DNA from: Spongilla lacustris
Lineage: Eukaryota > Porifera > Demospongiae > Spongillida > Spongillidae
Length of the DNA stretch: 64,000 nt
NCBI GenBank assembly: GCA_949361645.1
Contig: OX442434.1
Span: 2,347,672-2,411,671 of the forward strand
Direction: 5' to 3'
A program made the translations under genes and the position numbers. Below the pieces are notes generated by a model. It had not been told where the DNA came from, searched no databases, and saw only the letters and a list, made by a program, of their open reading frames with translations. Shown here piece by piece: positions 55,201 to 64,000 of the stretch. The first letter of the stretch is position 1; every line of letters starts with the position of its first letter.

Positions 55201-58200
55201 CCTGGGTTGTATTGACCAGTGAGGACATAGGCCAGAGCTGTGCCTGCACTCTGGGCTGGGAAGAAGCTCTCCAGTATGGCTACCACTTGATCTGTGTTCT
55301 TAGCCCAGGACACATCCAGTGGTCCAGCATTGTAGAGGACCAGCACCACAGGGCCTGGGGACCAGGGGGAGCTAACACCATCACTGAAGAAGGGAAATGG
55401 TCTTGTGCCCACCTTTACTGACTGATGCTGCATCCTGTAACAGCTGCAGTTGGCTACCTGGTAAGTTGATGTTGGCTCTGTCATTGCCCTCAGATTCCAC
55501 TAAGCTGCCTGAAGATGGACCACACACTTAAGAGATGATTCTTCAACACACACAGTGAGTGTGTGTGGAAGTGTGTGAGTGAGCAAGTGAGTAAGTGAGT
55601 GTGTGAGTGAGTGCTCAAGTGAATGTGTGAGTGAGTGAGTGAGTGAGCAAGTGAATGTGTGAGTGAGTGAGTGAGTGAGTGAGTGAGTGAGTGCTCAAGT
55701 GAATGTGTGAGTGAGTGAGTGAGTGAGTGAGTGAGTGAGTGAGTGAGTGAGTGAGTGAGTGAGTGAGTGAGTGAGTGAGTGAGTGAGTGAGTGAGTGAGT
55801 GAGTGAGTGAGTGAGTGAGTGAGTGAGTGAGTGAAAAGAGAGAGAGGAAAGGGATTGAGAATGGGAGGGGGAATGGGGGAGGGAGAGTGGATGGAGGACG
55901 GATGGAGACAGAGGGATAGCGTGGGAGGAGGTAGAATGCAGAGTGATGGAAGACAGGGGAGGAAAGAGTGAGTTGGAGAGGGAGAAGAGATGGGAGGGGC
56001 ACAGAGAGAGGTATGGGTACCTGTTCCTAGGCACACTATAGCCAACTGGACACCATTGCAAGCTGCCTTAACTGACGCTGAATCATACACACTGAAAGTA
56101 AAGAAAGAAGAGTGGACAAGCCTACTGTACATAGCCATGGAATCATGCATTGCTACATGACCAACGTATCATGCATTGCAAGTGGCATAACATGCAATGT
56201 CACCGCAACAAAATGTGGCCCAATGTAAACTGGGTACCTTTCTACCATCTCAATGATCTCTAAATAATGCACATCTGTTGCTAATGAGAACATACGTGCA
56301 GCTGGTGTTCGAACAGCCTGGCGCACTGTTTATCGGTGACTCAACATACAACGCTGATGAAATACCTTGAAGAGGGGTTACAACATACTCAAGCTATAAG
56401 AGGTAGGGGTGTGTGTATGGGGCGTGGGATGTACATATTGTAATTAGGATATACATGGGCACATGTACACAACATACCATCACATCAGGGGAGTAATCTC
56501 CAAACAGCATATAAGGGTCATCAATGAATGGTCCTACCACCTGTTGATAAACAGCACAAGAGCAAAGCTCTAATTAGAAAGGAGAAATCTTATTTTATTT
56601 ACACACGTAAACTACTTTGGTTGGGAGAGCTGATTAGAGGTGTGTTAACTTACACATAGAGATGGCACAGGACCTCTGAAGGGCAGGCCTTCATTGGGTG
56701 TGTTCTTCAGCAGGACAAAGCTCTCCAGTGCAGCCTGTAGTGCCAGTGCTCTGTGCTCTTCACTCTGCACCACTGACACATCAATCCTTTGCACAAAGAG
56801 GCACAGGAAGGGGAAGGGTGGTGCCGTAAGGCGGGGCGCCACAAAGGTCAAAGGTCACAAGTGCCGTCAAGTGTATACGACTCACGTGGTGTAAGGGTTC
56901 ATCCCAGGAGGATCAAACTCCCCTAGCTTCATCCTCACCAGGAACAGACGACTCACAGCATCGTCAATTGTGCTAGTTTGGATCAGACCCTACAAACAAG
57001 GGAAGTAGGGTGTAGGAAAGTGTTCTGGGTGTTACCCACCTACCCATATGCAGGTGGCCATGCTTGTCTCCTCCCCCTACCCACAAGGCTACTCTCCTCT
57101 AGGTGCCATGATCCCAGGCACCACATGCACATGATGTCATACCAGCTGGAGGGCTTGAGGGATGCCAGTGGCAAATGGACCATTCTCATCACCGGCATCT
57201 TCCAGACACACACCAGCGTTTGCAGCAAAGGCAGCAGCCCCTGTGCTGTTGGCAGCGTACTGATGCCCCCAAATGAGGGCCCCTGCGAGAAGATATCAAC
57301 ATGGGGCTGCTGTGCACACACTGGCAATACTTATCCCCATAACACCCACTAAACACTACCAGCTTCTTCTTAACAGACAGAACCTACATATGAGCATGAA
57401 TAGATCAACATGATTGGTTGTGCTATTCTAAAAGGTACACTAAAAATACAAACAGAGGTCTTTTTGGATGGCCCAAAAACATTCACTAAACAACCACTAC
57501 CAGACATATGTGTGTCACAAGAATTGATATTCTTACCTATAGCTCCTTCATCACTGACAACATAGCCTGCAGAAAGTGATGTTATTGAATATCTGTTGAC
57601 ATATCTCTCCCCATCTCCAAAAAATCTATTTACATCGCCATACATTTCTCAACATCTCCATTTTCACCATAAAGTGTGCTAAGCTTTATCCTAAGATTCC
57701 ACCACCGGGACGGTACCTGGAAAATTCCATTCGTCTCTCAGAATATCCGTTAGGAGCTCATTGTTGGCACATGCTGGGACTCCATTGATGCTGGGAATGT
57801 AGAAGAAAAATCGAGTCGCTGTTTGTGAAAAGGTCAGCCAGACGACGTTAGGGCTAACCTGTTGAAGCTGCACATGAGGCTCCAGGCACCTGCCTCCACA
57901 CATGCCTTGAACTGAGGCAGGAAGGTCATCCTCCAGTCGCTCATGGTTACCTGTGTGGTGGGTAGTGCTGATTGGGGAAGTGTGATGTAATGGGGTGTGG
58001 TCTTCTCACCACAGCATTGAAGGAGAATCGAGACACCGGAATATTCTCAGGACCTCCGTGAACATCAAAATGCTTGCAGCCAGCATTGGCTTTGACATAG
58101 CGAGGGTCATCTGGAAAGGATGCTGGGTATGGACTACCTTTATTAGTGCACACCTCATCCCTTGTACCTCCTTGAAGTCCAGTCACAAATGCCCTAGCCA

Positions 58201-61028
58201 TGTACCCAGAAAGCCAAGGGTCTTCGCCATAGGTCTCCTAGGAAATGTAAAGGCACAGATACATGTAACATACGTACATGCCATGGGCCAATGATGACCT
58301 CACACACACATACACACACATACACACACACATACACACACATACACACACACACATACACACACACACCACACACACACACCTGGTTTCTCCCCCATCG
58401 AGGGTCTCTAAGAATGTTGATGACTGGACTCCAGCAGCTAAGACCAGTGTGGAATGCGTAGGAGCCATGGGCCGTAGCGTTGTTGTTCTACATGTGCAGA
58501 AAGATGTCCACCATTGAGTGCCACACCCCTTCTGTGCACAAACTGACCTTGGCTCTGACCTCCGTAGCTGTAGCGTTAGCAACTCTGTAGAGGAGGTCAT
58601 AGTCGAAGGTGGCCGTCTTTATGAAGAGAGAGGGAAAGGGGTAGGGGATAGAGAGGTAGGAGAGAGAGGGGAGGAGAGGGAGAAAGGGGAGGAAAGAGGG
58701 TCGAAGAGGGAGGGAGGAAGAGAGACAGTGGAAGAGAAGATGAGCATTGACATAATGTAGAAACCAGCCTCCCTGGCCTTACAAGTCCTAGTGCCTGGGG
58801 GAAGGACGTGGCCGGACCTGCGCCAACGTCACCGCTGAGACACTCCGTACCCCACTGATAGGGGTTGATGCAGAGGTAGTCAATGGCTGGTGCAGGGCCT
58901 GGGAAATGGAGATGGATGGTGTGTACCCATACAATTACTAAATAAACACTTCTTTTTAAATACAAGTGTTTAATTTTTTTTTTTACTTATATTATTAATA
59001 AATAAAATGATAATAAAAATATTACATGATTATAAAACATGGAACATATAACATGAATATATAATATATATGTAGCTACCTAATCTAAACAGTCTACATG
59101 TCCGCGGCAAAGCATCTAAAAATTTAATAATAATAACATTTATTGTACATAACAACTAATCGCAAATAGACATAGTTACACGAAAAAGTCCTCCATCTGC
59201 TGAACCCAAAGAACCCATAACAGATGCAGCATTTCCCCATTGTACAGCTACTGAGACCCTTTGAAGGAGGAAGGGGTATGCACTGTTTTAATTAGTTCAT
59301 TATCAATTTTTAAAAATAAAAAGTGTTTAATTGTATACATTGGAGGGAGGAAGAGTAGGAGTGACCTAATAGAAAGGAAGAGGAGGTGCCCAGACCAATT
59401 ACATAAGCATTCTTACATATGAGACCAATTCACATTATGAAGAAATAGTAATAATATATAAATATTTTTTTACCAAGAACGACAAAATCGATAACACAAT
59501 AATGATACATATGCTGTGACAATGGCTTCTGACATCACACATTAATCGGCTGTTTGACATGTAAGGAGTCCTTATAGAAACGCCATGTACCAGACACACA
59601 GCAAACACGAAACGAATGATAACTGATGCCTAACTATATCAGAAAATGAAGTACCTTTCATAGTTACATTAAAGAAGTTACACTACACACAAGTTACAAG
59701 AAATTAACATCCCTGAAATGGAAAAAAATAAATATAAATAAAATAAAATAAAATAAAAAAACCCTACTACGCGTGATCTGATTAACTTTCAACATTGAAA
59801 TGAACGCTTAAAACGATATATTATATAATTATAATTATAATATATACATGTATATGGGACAGTTTCCGCGAAAAACTTCCTATATTTTATAATATAAAAA
59901 TGCTTCTTGTTTGAATCGCTATATCTTCCGAACGCTAAACACTATTGACTTCCTATTTTCAACAGTTCATACAACATCATTTATCTATGGTAAAATACAT
60001 TTTGGAGTCTTGCACTTACTCTATGCCAGTATTGCAACGTTCGATAACAGGTTCAAACCCGCCATAACTTTCGATAGCAATGTTCAAATCGCTTCAAATT
60101 CGGTTTGTGGGTAGATAGGTCCTGCAGCTATCGATTTGTTCTGTTTGTTAATTTTTATGCCATCTGTTACAAAGATACAGTTGAACAAACTACGTGCACA
60201 TTTTTTCGCGCTCGATTCGCGCCAATGATTTGGGTAAATTGCCACTTGATCTATGGGGAGGCGGGGATTATAACATTGGCGTGAATCAAGCGGGAAAACG
60301 TGCACGTAGTTTGTTCAACTGTATCTCTGTAGTGGATGGTATAAAAATTAACGAACAGAACAAATCGATAGGTATAGGACCTCTCTACTTACAAAACAAA
60401 TTGGATGCGATTTGATTACTCCTACCTAAAGTTATGGCGGGTTTGAACCAGGTGGGGTAACGAACGTTGCAATATTGGCAAGGAGCAAGTAACAAGATTC
60501 CAACTGTATTTTACCATAGAGATTATAGCTTAACCGTTCTGGAGATATAGCGATTCAAATAAGAATCATTTTATATTAATGTTATAAAACATAGCAAGTT
60601 TTCGCGGAAACTGTCCCATATTATTATTATTATTATAAAGGAAAAGCTAAAGATTCCGTTTTTAAACTTAACCCCCTAGTTCCTTCGTGAGTGACGACAG
60701 CGTCCTCGTATGGCGGGTAATTAGACACCATTGAGCGTGAAATCGAATTATGATAATTGCACGAACCATTGTCAGCTGCACCTCCGCGAGCCATCTGGAG
60801 TATCTTGTCACTGATGCTGATCCTGCTCACGAGATCCTGTTTTGGAAGCATGACGCATGTATAAAAGTTCGTTTTTAGCAAGCAGGCTGCACGTGACTGC
60901 ATTAGGCTGACCTGGACACGCTCTTCGTACGATAAGCTTGTATCTCTGAACGGGAATGCAGGACAGTCCTTGAATATCGCATGGCAGCATTGCACCAGTA
61001 GCAGTGTAGACAGAACTGCAATCAGCAT
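52256..61028 (-). CDS. GH3 glycosidase (beta-xylosidase/beta-glucosidase type)
   Basis: Twenty-two exons: 61028-60912, 60836-60782, 58898-58783, 58616-58548, 58487-58383, 58237-58168, 58110-58010, 57950-57859, 57790-57717, 57566-57537, 57282-57143, 56989-56886, 56786-56654, 56540-56478, 56393-56296, 56091-56021, 55508-55413, 55354-55161, 55098-55013, 52846-52729, 52672-52568, 52411-52256. All junctions are GT-AG and in phase; 730 residues. A signal peptide (MLIAVLSTLLLVQCCHA) leads into the GH3 barrel: [56 protein letters not shown], and GYVVSDEGAIG with the predicted nucleophile Asp272. The second domain includes VESEGNDR (probable acid/base Glu), AGPLDVSWA and YNPGGRLPNTWP; a fibronectin-III-like tail follows PFGYGLSYSTF. 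It cleaves terminal beta-linked sugars outside the cell or in lysosomes; xylosidase rather than glucosidase is suggested by resemblance to the plant-type subgroup. Introns are short except introns 2 and 19. Confidence 0.92.
52961..53364. repeat. 21-bp minisatellite, about 19 units
   Basis: Tandem CTGGACATGGCCACCATACTA with C/A and T/C variants, in GH3 intron 19. Its seven-codon period makes long artificial open readings on both strands. Confidence 0.95.
53693..53805 (+). mobile_element. Retroelement ORF tail, family D
   Basis: Encodes SFAILRATNLCLR, IKWRSGVG and DDGTG. The same tail is at 63068-63312 (AFAILRATNLCLRGSRVKWR, DDGAGLP). I do not recognise the element with certainty; two dispersed copies, both lacking the rest of a gene, suggest a repetitive element. 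Confidence 0.6.
54225..54350. repeat. 21-bp minisatellite, about 6 units
   Basis: Tandem GTGGACACCCAGGGTATGGTT, nearly perfect, inside GH3 intron 19. Confidence 0.93.
55560..55836. repeat. (GAGT)n array before a GH3 splice acceptor
   Basis: More than 50 GAGT units with GTGTGAGT and GCAAGT variants. On the GH3 strand this is (ACTC)n, ending about 50 bp before the acceptor of the exon starting at 55508. It parallels the array before the coiled-coil exon at 29716. Confidence 0.9.
58298..58382. repeat. (CA)n microsatellite starting at a GH3 splice donor
   Basis: On the GH3 strand the exon ends AACCAG at 58383 and the intron begins directly with GTGTGTGTGTGTG, so the donor GT is the first unit of the array. 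Confidence 0.93.
58980..59115 (-). mobile_element. LINE family A 3' untranslated tail
   Basis: AAAACATGGAACATATAACA ... CACTTAATCTAAACAG-type sequence (ACCTAATCTAAACAGTCTAC, GCAAAGCATCTA) matches 11955-12095, the 3' tail of the family A copy at 12062. Only the tail was inserted, in GH3 intron 2. Confidence 0.75.
59160..59290 (-). mobile_element. LINE family B C-terminal scrap
   Basis: The minus strand encodes LLQRVSVAVQWGNAASVMGS, LGSADGGLFRV, matching LLQCLAVAVQRGNAVSVLGT at 9760-9670. This second copy of family B lies in GH3 intron 2. Confidence 0.65.
59852..60620. mobile_element. 770-bp fold-back element in GH3 intron 2
   Basis: Left end TATGGGACAGTTTCCGCGAA, right end TTCGCGGAAACTGTCCCATA. 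Inner pairs such as GTTTGAATCGCTATATCTTC / GGAGATATAGCGATTCAAAT and ACGTGCACATTTTTTCGCGC / CGGGAAAACGTGCACGT show that the arms fold along nearly the whole length. No coding capacity. Confidence 0.85.
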
Positions 61029-61536
61029 TTCAGCAGAACTTAATACCGTAATTGCTATACTTTCTGAGAAAATTATTTTTTATCTCCTCTTCTGTATAAT
61101 TGGGCAATCTCCTCGTTAATCTGGCTCATTTTCTTCAAAAATAATATTTTACTAAGGTTGTGCTGACTGCTGAGAAGTCACATATTTTACATTTCAAAAT
61201 GCTACTGCTATTGCCAGCATTTCTAGACAGAAAAAATAAGTATGAAACTAGATTAAATTCATAATTGCATTATTGCCATAATCCCTCGTTTCCTTACTCA
61301 ATTAGTACATAGAAATCTTTTATTGAAATATTTTTTTATACTTATCTTGTTCTTTTGTACAATCATTGTAGCAATGCAACATCAATAAAGCTGGGAGCAT
61401 ATCATGTTGTTGAAGACTTCCTAATGATCGACCAGGTGGGCATGGGAATTTGTACCAATAAATCACATTCGTATAGACAAAATACTAGTACACGCACATC
61501 ACTATGACTACACGTGATACACACATCATAAATGCT
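61029..61536. promoter_or_regulatory. GH3 5' flank
   Basis: The 508 bp between the GH3 start codon and the stop of the next GH3 copy must contain the GH3 promoter. It is AT-rich; no decisive TATA box is visible. Confidence 0.4.
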
Positions 61537-62770
61537 CTAGTTAATAGTAAATGTTCCCTCAAGGACATTGGAAGGGGCACTTGTCTTCTGGCCTGGCTGC
61601 TGGCCCCCAACGTACACAGTGTATGTTCCCGTGGGAACAACCCACCCAGTGGTGTAGATGGACATCTGGTCTGATGTGATGATGAAGGACAGCTGAAATT
61701 AGAAGCAAAAGATAGCACTATGGGGAACAATAAAAGTAATACCATGTACACTCACACACCACACCAGATAATAATCCCAATATATATTATCTCTGTCACA
61801 CACACACACACACATGCACACACTGGACAACTAGTTACCCGAGTACTATCCCTTCTCCACTTCTGATAGATACACCCTCCTTACCAAGCAAATATAGACC
61901 ATCCAATAGGCAAATCTTATTAATGTTAAAGGGGGCATCCTGTTTACCTGTACCTCTGAATGCACTTTAATAGCTTCTGGCCACAATTTCACACCCACTC
62001 AACCAAAAGGTAGTTAAGTATATAGGGCTATGTTGTTGAAGGTGTGTTAGAAACTGAAAATTGCAATGAACATAACTCTAGTTCAAATACCAAACAAATT
62101 CGGCAGTACATTTGTCTGTTCTAGTGCCTTCACCCATGATGAAGATAAACCTCTTATCCTGTTGAATCTTATCAGATCATGAAGTTGCAGGAAGAGAAAC
62201 TTTTATGGGAAGGAGTGAACATTATCTTTGTTGTCTGAGCTGTCTAAGTGTAGGCAGTTTGAGGTACTCTCAGGCTCTGCTCGCTAAAGTCCACTAAAGA
62301 TTTTGCTAATTGTATTCACAACACTTCAAATCTTGAGTACTACTGTATTATAATTATTCCTTATATCTAGGGGTTTGTCATGCCCCAAATTTGAACAGAT
62401 ATGTTCCTAGTAGATAAGTATATTCATAACTGTTCACTTTCAAACAGATAGACAACTAGCTAGCTCCCAAGTTCCTAGCAGATGAGATGTTGAGTGAGTT
62501 AAGAATAATCAAACTGTTGTTTTGAATCATAATGTGATGGTAAAGTCACATTACATGGTCTCTGGTGTTGAGATGGCTCGAGATGGACCGTGGAAACATA
62601 CAAAAGGCACATGTAAATAATACAATGTACATACATGCACATGTATGTAAGCACACAGCCCTCACCATTTCACTCTTTCCAATTGCCAGGGTGATCCTAT
62701 TCACAGCCACCAGCTGCAGCTGAGGTGCTCCCACAGTACCAGGTGGCCATGAAATGTACACCTGTGACAC
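61537..62770 (-). pseudogene. 3' end of another GH3 copy (last two exons)
   Basis: Exon 62770-62666 (105 bp; VSQVYISWPPGTVGAPQLQL, then VAVNRITLAIGKSEM) and exon 61692-61537 (156 bp; LSFIITSDQMSIYTTGWVV ... GTFTIN, stop) match the last two GH3 exons in length and phase and keep GT-AG sites (donor GTGAGG, acceptor AATTTCAG). The penultimate exon differs in its last eleven codons from the intact gene (TLANGYYKD). No earlier GH3 exon was found between 62771 and 64000. It is either a truncated copy or the tail of a gene whose body lies outside the window; the clean splice sites favour a recent or still-used copy. Confidence 0.7.
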
Positions 62771-63067
62771 CTGTGAGGGAGGGAGGGAGGGAGGGACAAG
62801 GTGGAGGATCTGAAATAATTAGCAGCGGGATGGAAACTGGTGTTCTACTGTTTCCAGCTCATTGTAAAGATAACCAAATATTTCCCTACAAAATTTAACT
62901 CTGTGTTTTGTTACTGACTCCTAAAATTACAGGTAACTCATCTTCCTAACAGCCTCATTTGACAGAAAAGGCATCCAATGTTATATGTGGGCTGGTCAAT
63001 CTGAATAATATACTGTAGTTGTAACTGAAACTGGCATACATGGTGATTGCTATGAAAATGTATACAA
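62771..63067. other. No gene recognised
   Basis: (GAGG)n stretch at 62777-62796 next to the GH3 acceptor, then AT-rich sequence. Confidence 0.4.
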
Positions 63068-63312
63068 ATGATGTTTTTTGTAGTTTCTGTGGATGGGGTC
63101 TTGGGTCATGATGCACAACACCTGATCAAGTGCCTATGTGACCAAATTGCAATGAAGTGGGAGAAGTCACATTCTGAAGTAATGGTATGGGTTCGTGCCA
63201 GAATAGCTTTTGCTATTTTACGTGCAACAAACCTTTGCTTGCGTGGATCCAGGGTAAAATGGAGAAGTGGACATGGCATGGACGATGGAGCAGGCCTACC
63301 CCATTTCCCTTG
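63068..63312 (+). mobile_element. Retroelement ORF tail, family D
   Basis: Encodes VSVDGVLGHDAQHLIKCLCD, IAMKWEKSHSEVMVWVRARI, AFAILRATNLCLRGSRVKWR and DDGAGLPHFP before a stop. The same tail is at 53693. Basic C-terminal tails of this kind end polyproteins in several retroelement groups, but I cannot name the class. Confidence 0.6.
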
Positions 63313-63399
63313 ATGTGGTTTTATGTGTTAATCTTATTTTATTTATTTTATTTTATTTTATTTTTGTCAAAGTGTATGGTGCCGTGGTTGTTATGGTAA

Positions 63400-64000
63400 T
63401 GTGTTGTATACTGAAACTTTTAAAATAAAGAATTTTTGACTTGGTATTTTTTTTTCTGAAAGTGCCATTATTATCTTTGGACAAGATTACGACCTGATGT
63501 CTGAACTTTGATCCATGCTGACCATGCAGAACCTGATATCCCACGGACTTCAAATGTACATGAAAATTGCTCCAAATTTGGAAGCCATGGGGCATCACAT
63601 CTGAGCATTACATATATATTATTTGTTGGTACCACCCTTACTTTTTTTCAGTATTTAAAGTCCACAGATGATGTAATTTAACACATAATATTGATAAGGG
63701 GTGTACATATGGGAAATTTTCAATCAAATTATCCAAGATGGAGAAAAAATGTCAATAACACAGATTTCATTATAAAAGCTATTGGAAGACAGAGGTATGG
63801 TAAGTATAATGATGTTTATTAAAATTAGTTATGATTATGTTTGGATCTTGAATATGTTGGTTTTGATTACGAGGAAACCTGTGTAAGCTATATTAGAACA
63901 ACTTAACGAAACAACTTAAAATATGCACACTGTGTGACAAAAATTGCAACAGCATGGACTTTGACTGCAGGATATTAATTATTGATGTAAAATATAAAAG
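63400..64000. other. No gene recognised; window edge
   Basis: AT-rich sequence beginning with a possible 3' tail of the preceding element (AATAAAGAATTTTTGAC at about 63424). No exon of the GH3 copy was found here. Confidence 0.5.

Overview
The window looks like nuclear DNA of an early-branching animal, most likely a demosponge. This is inferred from gene content and architecture, not from any search. Animal-type genes are present (LDL-receptor class A repeats, a CD225/dispanin domain, a cystine-knot secreted protein, PGAP2, C2H2 zinc fingers). Introns are short with GT-AG ends, intergenic gaps are small, and micro- and minisatellites, fold-back elements and 5'-truncated LINEs are abundant.

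Layout. (1) 1-20.6 kb is a graveyard of non-LTR retrotransposon remnants in both orientations, mostly 3' ends of one family that carried a reverse transcriptase and a restriction-like endonuclease. Two other LINE families and a Ty3/Gypsy integrase scrap also occur. Within it lie an intact secreted cystine-knot gene (4359-4784), a 745-bp fold-back element and a DNA transposon remnant with 7-bp target duplications. (2) 20.7-25.6 kb holds two intact, unusual genes. One is a single-exon ubiquitin-like plus PARP-like ADP-ribosyltransferase fusion. The other is a six-exon gene joining two LDLa repeats, a glycine-rich stalk, a transmembrane helix and a CD225/dispanin domain. (3) 27.9-37.6 kb is a head-to-head pair: an eight-exon charged coiled-coil protein on the minus strand (452 aa, perhaps KIAA2012-like) and a two-exon six-finger C2H2 protein on the plus strand. 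(4) 37.65-52.5 kb is a tandem duplication of an ancestral unit of about 6.1 kb. Each copy has an intact five-exon PGAP2 gene on the minus strand. The left copy ends in an orphan terminal exon of the neighbouring GH3 gene, and the right copy has gained a 2.4-kb retroelement block and other insertions. (5) 52.3-61.0 kb is a complete 22-exon GH3 beta-xylosidase/beta-glucosidase gene (730 aa) on the minus strand. The last two exons of another GH3 copy lie just upstream of its start (61.5-62.8 kb).

The PGAP2 copies act in Golgi remodelling of GPI anchors, the GH3 enzyme is secreted or lysosomal, and the cystine-knot and LDLa-CD225 proteins act at or outside the cell surface. I see no evidence that the genes form one pathway. 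The strongest unexplained patterns concern DNA architecture: minisatellites whose repeat unit contains the 5' splice site of the neighbouring exon, and tiny palindromes (21 and 34 bp) flanked by 7-bp target-site duplications that share termini with a much larger transposon. Exon junctions were worked out by hand from GT-AG sites, reading phase and family resemblance; every reconstructed multi-exon gene keeps an open frame and a total length divisible by three.
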